Assembly: GCA_023399215.1 (NCBI GenBank)
Contig: JAEWQJ010000011.1
Span: forward strand, 129,876-193,875
Reading direction: 5' to 3'
Source of the DNA: Methanobacteriota archaeon
GTDB lineage: Archaea > Halobacteriota > Methanosarcinia > Methanosarcinales > Methanosarcinaceae
Length of the DNA stretch: 64,000 nucleotides
How positions within the stretch are numbered: position 1 is the stretch's first letter; each line of letters begins with the position of its first letter. The translations under genes and the position numbers were made by a program. Of the stretch, positions 15,122 to 24,224 are shown one piece after another. The notes below the pieces were generated by a model, which was not told where the DNA came from, searched no databases, and was given only the letters and a program-made list of their open reading frames with translations.

Positions 15122-17653
15122 TTAAAATTTTACTTTTTTATAAAAAATTCTCTTTATTACCTCAGCCGTAATGATATAAAGTCCTATTATGGTTCCAAGA
15201 ATTAAAATGACCTGTAAAGGTAGGGGTTTGAAACCAAAGAGTGCTGCAAAAGGAATTAGCGGAAAAACAAGAGTCAGGACTACGATCAGCACAGTTGCTA
15301 TCAGCAGGTACTTTCCTGGCCTGCTCTTGAAGAAAGGCTTTCGGCTTCGGATTACCAGCACTATCATTGATGCCGAAATAACGGATTCTATAAACCAGCC
15401 TGTTCTGAATTGTTCTATCATACCCGGCAGCAGGAGAAGCAGAGTACCGAAGGTCAGGTAATCGAAGACCGAACTGGTAAAGCCAAATACCATCATAAAC
15501 TTGCGGATGAAATTTATGTCCCAGCGGTGTGGCTCTTCAACCAGTTCCTTGTCAACAGTATCCGTGGCTATAGTCATTTCCGGAAAATCAGTCAATAAAT
15601 TGGTTAGCAGGATCTGTGTGGGCAGCAGGGGAAGAAAAGGCAGGAAAAGGGACGCTCCTGCCATGCTGAACATATTTCCAAAATTTGCACTGGTAGCCAT
15701 GAAGACATACTTCAGGGTGTTGGCAAAGGTTTTTCTTCCGCCTTTGACACCTTCTACAAGTGCATCCAGGCTCTTTTCCATCAGCACAATTTGTGCAGCT
15801 TCTTTGGCGACATCTGCGGCGCTGTCAACTGAAATTCCTACATCGGCTGCATGAAGAGCAGATGCGTCATTAATACCGTCTCCCAGATACCCAACAACGT
15901 TCCCTCTCTTCTTGAGTGCAAGGATGATACGTTCTTTCTGGTTCGGCTCTACTTCAGCAAAGATATCAATGTCATTTACTTTTCCTATAAGGGCCTCGCT
16001 TGTCATCTGATAAATTTCGCTTCCGGTTAGAATTCTTGAGGCTTTAAACCCTACCTCCTTACCAATACTGGTAGCTACAAGCCTGTTGTCTCCGGTAATT
16101 ATTTTCAGAGAGATTCCAAGTTGCTCCATGTTTTCTATCGTTTTTGCAATGTCTGGTTTAAGTGGGTCAAAAAACAAGAGAAATCCGAGAAAGGTCATTT
16201 CCTTTTCCTGTTCTTTTTTGATTTTAGTCTGCTTGTTCATTTCCCTGTATGCAACACCGAGTGTTCGAAACTCTTTTTCGCTGAACTCCTTATATTGTTG
16301 CTCGATTTTTTCCTTGACCTCTGAAATTTCTACAATTTTTCCAGGCTCTACTTCTGCTAAGGTGCAGACCTCAAGAATATTTGAGAGCGCACCTTTAGTG
16401 ATCATCAGGCTATTATTCTCGTTTTTTGAGACAAGAACGCTTAATCGCCTGCGTATGAAATCATAGGGGATCTCGTCCAGGCTCTTATATTTTCCCATAT
16501 CGAGCTTGTTATGTGCCAGGATTGCTCGGTCTATAGGGTTTTTAAAACCTTTCTGGTAATAGGCATTGAGACTGGCGTAAAGAAGGATTTTTTCACTCTG
16601 CCCTCCTTTTACATCCCGGATAGAATGAAGCTGAAGTTCTCCTTCGGTCAGAGTTCCAGTTTTGTCGGAACATAGTAGATTCATGCTGCCGAGATTTTCA
16701 ATAGAGGCCAGCCTCTTGACAATTACTTTATTTTCCGCCATCTCTCTTGCGCCGTGAGAAAGGTTAACACTTATAATTGCAGGTAGAAGTTGTGGCGTAA
16801 GTCCGACGGCAAGCGCAAGGGAAAAAAGGAAAGAATCAAGAATCGGGCGCTGAAGATAAACATTGATTGCAAAGATTGCAATGACCATCAGCATGGTAAC
16901 CTCCATCAAAAAATGGCCAAACTTTGCAATACCTCGTTCAAACTCCGTTTCTGGAGCACTGGTTCTTAACTCTTCAGATATCTTCCCAAACTCTGTTTTT
17001 TTCCCTGTAGTTACGACAAGTGCTTTTCCACTTCCGCTTTCCACACTGGTTCCCATCCAGAGGGAGTTTGTACGCTTTGCAAGAGGGGTTTCTGCGTTCA
17101 GGGTTTTTGTTGATTTTTCCACTGGGTAAGTCTCTCCAGTGAGAGTAGCTTCATTGACAAAAAGTCCCTTTGATTCCAGAATCAGGCAATCTGCAGGAAC
17201 TATATCGCCTGCACCGAAGATTATTACGTCCCCAGGTACTATTTGTTCTATAGGAACTTCCTTTTCTTCTCCATCTCTTACTACTGTTGCCTTCACCTCA
17301 ACTGCACTGAGCAATTTTTCAAAGGCATCTGCAGCTCCTTTCTCTTGCCAGAAGCCAAGCAAACTGCTGATCAGGATGATGGTTATAATAATTACAGTAT
17401 CTGTAACGTTTCCAAGAAAAAAAGACAATCCGGCTGCAAAAAGCAAAATAAGAATAATCGGACTCTTAAACTGGGAAAGTAATATTTTAAGGGTATTTGA
17501 ACTTTTTTTTGGTTTAAGGAGATTGGCACCATATTTTTTAAGGCGCTCACTACTTTCAGAGCTGCTCAATCCTTCGTTGGTTGTTTGGAACCTCTGGAGC
17601 ATTTCTGGCACAGGAACGCTCCAGAACTCAACGTTACTCTGGCCGTGCGTCAA
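15122..17653 (-). CDS. mgtA: magnesium-translocating P-type ATPase (MgtA/MgtB type)
   Basis: An 843-residue P3B-type ATPase that imports Mg2+ across the cytoplasmic membrane. Visible elements in order: cytosolic N-terminus, a helix pair (about 65-100), the actuator loop TLTGETYPVEK (near 172), a helix pair ending in GLTPQLLPAI, the phosphorylated Asp in DKTGTLTEG (D330), the nucleotide domain with KGA, TGDNR, and GDGINDASAL, then six C-terminal helices with the PTQILLTNLL.D.PEM.IATD signature that separates Mg2+ pumps from Ca2+ pumps. The length is typical. It starts at a TTG with AAGGAGA 7 nt upstream. It lies 34 bases after a co-directional hypothetical gene, probably one transcript. Confidence 0.93.
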   Translation of the reverse strand: MTHGQSNVEFWSVPVPEMLQRFQTTNEGLSSSESSERLKKYGANLLKPKKSSNTLKILLSQFKSPIILILLFAAGLSFFLGNVTDTVIIITIILISSLLGFWQEKGAADAFEKLLSAVEVKATVVRDGEEKEVPIEQIVPGDVIIFGAGDIVPADCLILESKGLFVNEATLTGETYPVEKSTKTLNAETPLAKRTNSLWMGTSVESGSGKALVVTTGKKTEFGKISEELRTSAPETEFERGIAKFGHFLMEVTMLMVIAIFAINVYLQRPILDSFLFSLALAVGLTPQLLPAIISVNLSHGAREMAENKVIVKRLASIENLGSMNLLCSDKTGTLTEGELQLHSIRDVKGGQSEKILLYASLNAYYQKGFKNPIDRAILAHNKLDMGKYKSLDEIPYDFIRRRLSVLVSKNENNSLMITKGALSNILEVCTLAEVEPGKIVEISEVKEKIEQQYKEFSEKEFRTLGVAYREMNKQTKIKKEQEKEMTFLGFLLFFDPLKPDIAKTIENMEQLGISLKIITGDNRLVATSIGKEVGFKASRILTGSEIYQMTSEALIGKVNDIDIFAEVEPNQKERIILALKKRGNVVGYLGDGINDASALHAADVGISVDSAADVAKEAAQIVLMEKSLDALVEGVKGGRKTFANTLKYVFMATSANFGNMFSMAGASLFLPFLPLLPTQILLTNLLTDFPEMTIATDTVDKELVEEPHRWDINFIRKFMMVFGFTSSVFDYLTFGTLLLLLPGMIEQFRTGWFIESVISASMIVLVIRSRKPFFKSRPGKYLLIATVLIVVLTLVFPLIPFAALFGFKPLPLQVILILGTIIGLYIITAEVIKRIFYKKVKF

Positions 17654-17687
17654 CAGGATCTCTCCTTGGTGCCTGCCTATCTTTTTT

Positions 17688-18761
17688 TCAAGCCTCCTTA
17701 ACCCTCAGGAATGCAGCAAGTTCTTCTCCTTCCTTTCCAATAGTTGACAGGTCTCTCGAAATTTCCGACTTTTCAAGATATTTCTCTGTCCTTGTCCCCC
17801 CTGGCTCTTCAATTTTGATAGTAATTTCCCCTTCAGTATATCCTTTTTCAAGGCATTCCTTTACCAGTCTTCCGTATATGGAAGCAATCAACTTCAGGCA
17901 GTCAAAAACTCTATTTTCTTCAATTACGTTTTTCCCGTCAAGTGTGATATTGATAAGCCTTTTCGATCCCACAAATTCGGTGAAGAACCCCTTTAGCTTT
18001 GTTATGAACGAATCGACTGAGTCCCTGTTTAAGGCAGCAGCCAGTTCCTGGTCTCGTGTTATCTCGTAGTCCCTGTGCATAATCAGGAAAGTTTTCTCGT
18101 CCGAGGAGATAGTAAACTTATTTTCCCCATCCTTGTCTTCAAGCACGGTTTTCAGGCTATTTTTTTCATACTCAACGTTCTTTATATAAAAGTCGGACAC
18201 ATCGATTTTTTTTACTTTTTCTTCTCTGGATAGGATTCCACCTTTTGACCATATCGGCAAGGTCAGGTTTTGCAGGTCTTTTACCTTCAAGGTGTCCTGT
18301 GTGAAAAGCAGTTCAAACTCATACTGCAGGTTGTCAACAAAACCAACCTGCTTTCCCTTCAGCGTTTTATCCTCCATAAAGGCATAGCGCGCATTTTGGG
18401 CTCCATAGATGCTGTCTTCAAAAAAAGGGCTAAGAGCTGAGAGTATCCTTGTATCAAGCTGCTGCATTTCCATGAGGTCCAGTTTATTTTCACTGTCGAT
18501 CTCAGCAAGTTTCTCATTTTTCTTTGCCAGCGCCACGCTTGAGGAGGTATCAAGAGTTTTCTCTTTGACCTCAAGAATCTCAGGTGTATCTATTCCGGCT
18601 ACGCGGGTCTCAATACATTCCCTCATTTCTTTCTCAAACAGGTCTATTTCTTGAATCATTTTTTCGAAGACTGCACGCCTTTCCTGGTTTTCATTTTTTA
18701 TCGTGATAGCTGATTTTTCCAGAGGTATGACTTCCTTTGAAATCGCGATAAAATCCTGCAT
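17688..18761 (-). CDS. hypothetical protein upstream of mgtA
   Basis: A 357-residue soluble protein. The first 110 residues are charged, helical and coiled-coil-like (KMIQEIDLFEKEMRECIE, LAKKNEKLAEIDSENKL); the rest looks alpha/beta, with strand pairs around 145-215 and a helical section near 250-320. It has no signal peptide, membrane segment, nucleotide-binding loop or zinc motif. It ends 34 bases before mgtA and on the same strand, so it may be co-expressed with the Mg2+ pump, but nothing in the sequence ties it to metal transport. I recognise no family. Confidence 0.75.
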   Translation of the reverse strand: MQDFIAISKEVIPLEKSAITIKNENQERRAVFEKMIQEIDLFEKEMRECIETRVAGIDTPEILEVKEKTLDTSSSVALAKKNEKLAEIDSENKLDLMEMQQLDTRILSALSPFFEDSIYGAQNARYAFMEDKTLKGKQVGFVDNLQYEFELLFTQDTLKVKDLQNLTLPIWSKGGILSREEKVKKIDVSDFYIKNVEYEKNSLKTVLEDKDGENKFTISSDEKTFLIMHRDYEITRDQELAAALNRDSVDSFITKLKGFFTEFVGSKRLINITLDGKNVIEENRVFDCLKLIASIYGRLVKECLEKGYTEGEITIKIEEPGGTRTEKYLEKSEISRDLSTIGKEGEELAAFLRVKEA

Positions 18762-19346
18762 ATCCTGAATAAAGTCTCTCTGAACTGGAAATTCGGTAGA
18801 GTTCTGGAAAGTGTATCGAATTTTAAAACCCCCATTCTTTTCGCATAAAAAAGTGTTTTTATTTAATTATACGCTTTCCACACTTTAAGTTTGTCAGCTT
18901 TGATTTCAATAAAGATAACGTGGTTTCTTTCTCTCAGGAGTTTCTTTGCTTCCAGCCTTGAAGAGCCTCTGAAATGTCTTTCAAAATAAGACCTTTTGAT
19001 TTCTAAATTTTCTACTCACTATATCTTGTATTTTCAGGCTTTTTCTTTTTAAACTCTATCACTACAAAATTTTTACACCGGATTCTAAAAAATCGCAACA
19101 TTTCTACTCCACAATCTAAACAATTTTTCTTAATATACGTAAGATTCTTTTTTAACACTAATTAAATTTAATCATTCTATTCTGTCAGAAAGATTTATAT
19201 CAGTTATCGTGTAATCTTAGCTATATTATCATCCTAAGATAATATACTAAGATGTGTGTCCTGCATTAAAGTCAAAAGATTGCAGTCGGTGGAAATTTAG
19301 CTCACAACAAATTTTCATCTTTCGATAGCGTGCACATGTCTGATGT
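18762..19346. other. AT-rich intergenic region
   Basis: No gene is seen in this stretch. It contains a short imperfect palindrome CCTAAGATAATATACTAAGA near 19235 and the upstream region of the minus-strand hypothetical gene. Confidence 0.5.
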
Positions 19347-19490
19347 TCAGAGCTGTCCAGTCAGCACTGATACAAAAACAGGATTATCACCTCCCTGAGC
19401 AGCAAGAACAGAGAGGTTAATACTTGCCGCACCAGGATCAAATGTTACCCCACTTCTACCAAAAACGATTTCGGAGAAGCGTTGGGTTTC
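19347..19490 (-). pseudogene. gene remnant upstream of the surface-protein operon
   Basis: A 47-codon minus-strand segment reads as plausible protein (IVFGRSGVTFDPGAAS, LSVLAAQGGDNPVFVSV) ending at a TGA, but an in-frame stop lies immediately upstream and no start codon fits. The composition differs from the surrounding AT-rich DNA. It is probably the C-terminal debris of a deleted gene; the family is not recognised. Confidence 0.4.
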
Positions 19491-19764
19491 TTGTCAACCG
19501 AACAGATATAAATAATATCAGTTTAACTATATTGAGGGGGTTGGGTTGAGAAATAGGGGTAAAATATAATTTACAGTTACCAAACAGTATTAATTTATTT
19601 ACATATCAAGTTTACAACTATCTCGATATTGATATACTGTTTGTCGAAACCATTTAAATAGCTGGGATCTGCTATATCTTTCAACTTAAATAAATTATTA
19701 ATAAAGATCTATTCAATGTTTAAACTGGAAGAAAATTGGATATTTGCGGAATCTAGGTGAAAAT

Positions 19765-22467
19765 ATGAAACAAAAATTGATACTATTTAGTGCACTGCTA
19801 ATTACGTCCCTTTTACTAGGGGTAGCAAGTGCAGCTGAAGAAGATTCAAGCGTTAATGTCACATACAGCAAAACCAATGTTATACCGACCGATGTTGTGA
19901 CCATCAGCGCTGACTTCAATACAACTGTTGATCACGCCAATATAACGATCACTGACAATACTGGTTCATCTTTAGTTAATGAGTCTATGGGTTTACTGGA
20001 TGCTGATGATAATTCCTTTGTTTATAACTATACTATTCCAGCGAGTATAATACGCGGTAATTTAAGTGTAGATATAAACGCATATAATGCAACCGGAGAT
20101 CTGCTGCTGAATGGTGAACCTGCAGAAGATACTAACGCATTTGTGTTTGGCGTTGATGACTATTTGAACATTGCTCTCGGATATAACAAGACTGGTCCTT
20201 TTAGACCTGGAGACATTGTAAACATCATCGCAAATTTCAGCCAGCCTGTCGATCACGCCAATATATCGATTAGCAACGGTTTACCTGCAGTTAGTAATGT
20301 AAACTTAGTAGGCGCTAATTTAGTGACTGCTGCTCCGATGGAAGAAATAGACGATGACACCTTTGGTTATAACTATCAGATTCCAGATGATATAAGCGGT
20401 CCTCTGGATATAGGCATATCTGGATATGACGATTTAGGTAATCTGCTGGGAGATGAATCTTTCCCTGACGGGTTTGACGTTAGTGATCCGTACATAACGA
20501 TAGTTAGCCCTGAATCCGAGTTTGCTGCCATAAAGTGTGTCGCCTTTAACTTCACTGCATACGATTCATACGGTCAGTCTGAGGGCCAACTTACCTACGC
20601 TTTCTCTCTCGACGGCGCCCAAAAGAGTAGTGGGGTTATAACCTCTGGTACATATAAAAAACTTGAGTTTGAACTCGCTGATGGTTATCACACTTGGGAA
20701 ATTAGTACCAGAGACAGTTACGGAAACACACACACAACCGGGTCTCGTGCTCTGTATGTAGACACTAAATGTCCCAGTGTAATACTTACTTCTCCTCAGG
20801 ATTGCTATAAAGAGGTAATAGGTGCTACTAAGTTCAACTTCACCTGTGAGGATGCTTTAGCTGCTCAATATAATCTTGATCTATCATATCAGCTGTATAT
20901 AGATGGACAACTTGCTGAGAACTTCTCTGCCTATTCTTTGGGTGCGTTTTCCGGGACTGCAAAGGCTGGAGAATCGATAGCTAAGGAACTTGAACTTCCT
21001 GATGGCGCCCATAACTGGTCAGTTTATGTTGAAGACGGAGCTGGAAACAAAGCTACAAGTAAGGTTCGTGACTTCTATGTGAGCCTTGATGGGCTTAGTG
21101 TCTCTCTCGTTTCTCCGAATGGAGGATACGTTTCCTCAAACCCGACATTTACCTTCACTGTTACAGGACAGAATGGGGCGGGGGCAGGACTGCCTTTCAA
21201 CTGCAAGCTTCTCGTTGACGGCAAAGAAGTAGATTCAAGCTGCGACCAGGCAGATGAGGACTTAACATGCAGCACCGTTGAAAATTGCAACTGTGGCGAC
21301 TTTGTTGTCGGTGAAGATAACTATTCAATAACAGCTGCAGTAAAAGATGGAGTAAACAAAAACTGGACAGTAGTTATCACTGACTGTACAAGCAGCAGGA
21401 CTTACCAGCCTGATATGAAGTCTTTCTCAGTTGACAGTGTTGCCCCGGCTTGTGTGGCAAACCTGAATGTTGTAGATGCACCTGGTTTAACTTACTGGCA
21501 ATATGTGAATGATTATCCCGGGTTGTATGTTGGCTGGAATGCGAGCACTGACGCAGATCTTGCCGAGATGCCATACGAGGTTTATATCAGCACATCTAAG
21601 CCAAGCTGCATTGAGGATATGCAAAAGGTAAACACAACCGGATTAGAGACTCATACAGATGGGTCACTGACTCCAAACCAGAAACTAGAAAATTCAAGCG
21701 TCACGGATCTGTGCATTGAAGAAATCAACGGAACAGACCTTATTTACGGTAAGGACTACTGGGTGGCTGTAATTGCTCGGGACAACGCAAGCAACTACAA
21801 CTCTAATTTCTCAATGTGTGGACCTGTAAGGACATATGAAGATATGGCTATTACGCTTGATGATGGCTGGAACCTGAAATCCGTGCCTAAGACACTTTTG
21901 AACTCCTGTACTGAAGATGTCTTTGGCAATGGCAGCACAGTCCTCTACTGGGATGGTTCATGCTGGCAGTTCCCTGAGACCGTTGAACCGTGCAAGGGTT
22001 ACTGGGTCTACACTAAAGAGCCTCTCGGGACCAATGTCCAGTTCAAGGGAATGTCATCTGACAGTACTGACCCTGGTGTACCTGCTTCTCTTGAGCTCAC
22101 TCCTGGATGGCACATGATAGGGCATACCTCTTCGTATTATGCACCGTGGTCCACAACTCTGTCTTCGCTCAATGACTTTGAGCTTCTTGGGGACTACAGG
22201 TTCTCCAACCTAATGACTTATGGTTCCAGTGAGGGTTGGGGCGGCATAATTCCTAGCATGACAGATAGCATACTTGGAAATGGATCTACGTCTCTTCAAT
22301 ACATAAGTAGCACTGATCCAAGACCAGTTGGAGCACTTCAGACCGATGGCTGTATGGTACCCGGACAGGGTTACTGGATCTTCATGAAGGATGCCGGTAC
22401 CTACGCATCCATCGACAACTCGTACAAACCGGATATGTCCGAATACTCGAGTACGGAGCAAGTGTAA
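19765..22467 (+). CDS. large secreted surface protein with Ig-like repeats
   Basis: A 900-residue exported protein. A signal peptide (MKQKLILFSALLITSLLLG, cut near ASA-AEE) is followed by two tandem repeats of about 125 residues beginning NVTYSKTNVIPTDVV and LGYNKTGPFRPGDIV, both with a DHANI.I strand, then Ig/fibronectin-like domains (TIVSPESEFAAIKC; VILTSPQDCYKEV; VSLVSPNGGYVSS), a fibronectin-III-like region near 570-690 and a C-terminal GWNLKSVPKTLL/GWHMIGHTSSYY pair common in methanosarcinal surface proteins. It has many N-glycosylation sequons and paired Cys but no sorting tail. GGTGA 4 nt before the ATG at 19765 sets the start. It is first of four co-directional genes; a structural or adhesive envelope role is inferred. 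Confidence 0.82.
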   Translation: MKQKLILFSALLITSLLLGVASAAEEDSSVNVTYSKTNVIPTDVVTISADFNTTVDHANITITDNTGSSLVNESMGLLDADDNSFVYNYTIPASIIRGNLSVDINAYNATGDLLLNGEPAEDTNAFVFGVDDYLNIALGYNKTGPFRPGDIVNIIANFSQPVDHANISISNGLPAVSNVNLVGANLVTAAPMEEIDDDTFGYNYQIPDDISGPLDIGISGYDDLGNLLGDESFPDGFDVSDPYITIVSPESEFAAIKCVAFNFTAYDSYGQSEGQLTYAFSLDGAQKSSGVITSGTYKKLEFELADGYHTWEISTRDSYGNTHTTGSRALYVDTKCPSVILTSPQDCYKEVIGATKFNFTCEDALAAQYNLDLSYQLYIDGQLAENFSAYSLGAFSGTAKAGESIAKELELPDGAHNWSVYVEDGAGNKATSKVRDFYVSLDGLSVSLVSPNGGYVSSNPTFTFTVTGQNGAGAGLPFNCKLLVDGKEVDSSCDQADEDLTCSTVENCNCGDFVVGEDNYSITAAVKDGVNKNWTVVITDCTSSRTYQPDMKSFSVDSVAPACVANLNVVDAPGLTYWQYVNDYPGLYVGWNASTDADLAEMPYEVYISTSKPSCIEDMQKVNTTGLETHTDGSLTPNQKLENSSVTDLCIEEINGTDLIYGKDYWVAVIARDNASNYNSNFSMCGPVRTYEDMAITLDDGWNLKSVPKTLLNSCTEDVFGNGSTVLYWDGSCWQFPETVEPCKGYWVYTKEPLGTNVQFKGMSSDSTDPGVPASLELTPGWHMIGHTSSYYAPWSTTLSSLNDFELLGDYRFSNLMTYGSSEGWGGIIPSMTDSILGNGSTSLQYISSTDPRPVGALQTDGCMVPGQGYWIFMKDAGTYASIDNSYKPDMSEYSSTEQV

Positions 22468-22551
22468 TTTCTGAAACAGTTGACTGTTCAGCCTGTTCAG
22501 GCTGAATAGCTCTTTTTCTTTTTGTTGTTCACATATAACTGGAGGTCTACA

Positions 22552-23343
22552 ATGAATAAAAAATTAAAAAATGGCCTTTTAGGAACAGCCGTGCTACTGT
22601 TGTTTTTCCTGGCCTTTTCCCAGGGTTGTATGGCAGCAGAGGACGTGCTTCCATCCCCCCCGATACTTCCGATGACAGTAATAGGAGTTGCTCTCATTGA
22701 TGGTACGCCTGCTCCCGACGGGACTATTGTTGCAGCTTATCTTAATGAAAAGGAGTATCTTGCAGATACTTCCTCCGGAAATTACTCCCTATTTATTCCT
22801 GGTACTGCTGAAGATGAAGGAAAAACGATTACTTTTAAAGTGAATGGAAAAGATGCTGCGAGCAGTGTTGCCTGGGAATCTGGAGTTATAGTTACCCTCG
22901 AGCTACCTGATGGTAAGGCAGTATATTCCGAGACTACTACTGTAAGTAACTCAGGTAGTAACTCAGGTAGTAATTCAGATAGCAATTCGGATAGCAACTC
23001 AAACAGCAATTCAAATAGCAACTCAAACAGCAATTCAAATAGCAATTCAAATAGTAACTCAAATTTAAAAACAGATTCAGAATCTTTGACAGATAATGAA
23101 GAACAGAGAGTTTCCGCAGAGGATTCCAAAGCTAATGTCGTTGAGAATTCAGTCCTTGAGCGGAACATGGCGGCTTCGGGAAGTTCCAGCGAAAGTTCCG
23201 AGGTTAAAGAGGCAGCAGAGTCTTCTAAAAGTTCTCTCAAGTCCGAAAGTGCTCCAGGTTTCCTTATTGTCTATGCGGTTGCAGGCATACTTCTACTTGT
23301 TTTCGGACCCGATTTCGGGAGGGGATCTAGAAGGAATCGCTGA
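22552..23343 (+). CDS. Ser/Asn-repeat surface protein with PGF-CTERM-like anchor
   Basis: A 263-residue exported protein. Signal peptide residues 1-28 (basic MNKKLKNG, then a hydrophobic core). A compact beta domain follows, about 90 residues (VIGVALIDGTPAPDGTIVAAYLNEKEY ... VTLELPDG), a carboxypeptidase-regulatory-like fold. It then has a low-complexity linker of about 35 residues built from (N/D/G)S repeats encoded by six-base units, an acidic Ser-rich stretch, and a C-terminal APGF-hydrophobic-RR end that resembles the PGF-CTERM signal of archaeosortase. GGAGG 7 nt upstream selects ATG 22552. It lies 84 bases after the large surface protein. The repeat linker probably spans the S-layer and is likely to vary in length between strains. 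Confidence 0.8.
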   Translation: MNKKLKNGLLGTAVLLLFFLAFSQGCMAAEDVLPSPPILPMTVIGVALIDGTPAPDGTIVAAYLNEKEYLADTSSGNYSLFIPGTAEDEGKTITFKVNGKDAASSVAWESGVIVTLELPDGKAVYSETTTVSNSGSNSGSNSDSNSDSNSNSNSNSNSNSNSNSNSNSNSNLKTDSESLTDNEEQRVSAEDSKANVVENSVLERNMAASGSSSESSEVKEAAESSKSSLKSESAPGFLIVYAVAGILLLVFGPDFGRGSRRNR

Positions 23344-23399
23344 AGGACTTTTTCAAAAAAAAGTCTACATGATTAACGGTAAAATTTCAAGGTGACATG

Positions 23400-24224
23400 A
23401 TGACGATCAAGGACAAACATTTAAGAGTTTTATTATGCCTGGTTATTCTGGTACTGGGCATGTTCCTTGTTCCGGCCGCATCTGCCAATTCTTCTTCTAC
23501 TATTCCTTCTCTCCCCAACGCGTTTGAAGGAAGTTTGAAAGGAGATGCTGCACAAGCGGGTCCCGGACTCGTAATCTCTGCATATATAGATTCAAAGCTT
23601 GTTGGCTCGTACACTCTTACAAAGGTTGGACAGTATAAGGTGTCAGCTAATGGTACCGAGCAAGATAACGGAAAAGAGATAGTCTTCAAGCTGGGAGGTA
23701 TTGCATCCGAGCCTGTTTCCGTAACTTATAAACACGGAGCTAATCCAGTTACACTTGACCTTACATTTTATGGAGATTTTATACCTCCTGAAATACAATC
23801 TTTATCTGCATCTCCAAAATACATCCTGAATGACGGAGAAGATTTCTCGACTGTCACGGCAAAGGTTGTAGATGACTCTGGAATCGAATCAGTGAATCTC
23901 GACCTAACCAGCATAACACAGGGCGTGGTTTCATTAAAGTCAGAGGGTGGAGATCAGTATACATATAATATAGTCAGTACTGTACCAGGCGAGTTCAAAT
24001 TCAAATTCACGGCTTCGAACCCCTCAGGAAACAGTGTTGTAGATACAGACAGCATTTCCATCATTGTACTGAAAGAAAGTCAACTTGCAACAACGTTTGG
24101 AGGTTCTGACGGGGTATTCTCTCCTGAGGAAATTGAGGATCTTGTAAACAATAACGACGTATCTAGCGGGATCAAATATGCAGTTCTGGATGCGTATTTT
24201 GCTGATGGGTGGGATCGGATATGA
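23400..24224 (+). CDS. secreted protein with Ig-like domains and dockerin-like tail
   Basis: A 274-residue exported protein. The signal peptide covers about residues 1-27 (LCLVILVLGMFLVPAASA). A first beta domain (FEGSLKGDAAQAGPGLVISAYIDSKLVGSYTL ... PVTLDLTFYG) resembles the domain of the preceding gene, so the two are related. An Ig-like domain follows (PPEIQSLSASPKYILNDGEDFSTVTAKVVDDSG), and the final 40 residues (GVFSPEEIEDLVNNNDVS...AYFADGW) look like the helical EF-hand/dockerin-like tails of methanosarcinal surface proteins. AAGGTGA precedes tandem ATGs at 23397 and 23400. Its TGA overlaps the next ATG (ATGA), implying translational coupling and perhaps a joint surface complex. Confidence 0.78.
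   Translation: MTIKDKHLRVLLCLVILVLGMFLVPAASANSSSTIPSLPNAFEGSLKGDAAQAGPGLVISAYIDSKLVGSYTLTKVGQYKVSANGTEQDNGKEIVFKLGGIASEPVSVTYKHGANPVTLDLTFYGDFIPPEIQSLSASPKYILNDGEDFSTVTAKVVDDSGIESVNLDLTSITQGVVSLKSEGGDQYTYNIVSTVPGEFKFKFTASNPSGNSVVDTDSISIIVLKESQLATTFGGSDGVFSPEEIEDLVNNNDVSSGIKYAVLDAYFADGWDRI

Noticed and set aside
22782..23240. 152-codon minus-strand frame rich in LLFELLFE
   Set aside because: It is the antisense image of the Ser-Asn repeat gene, which has signal peptide, ribosome site and anchor.
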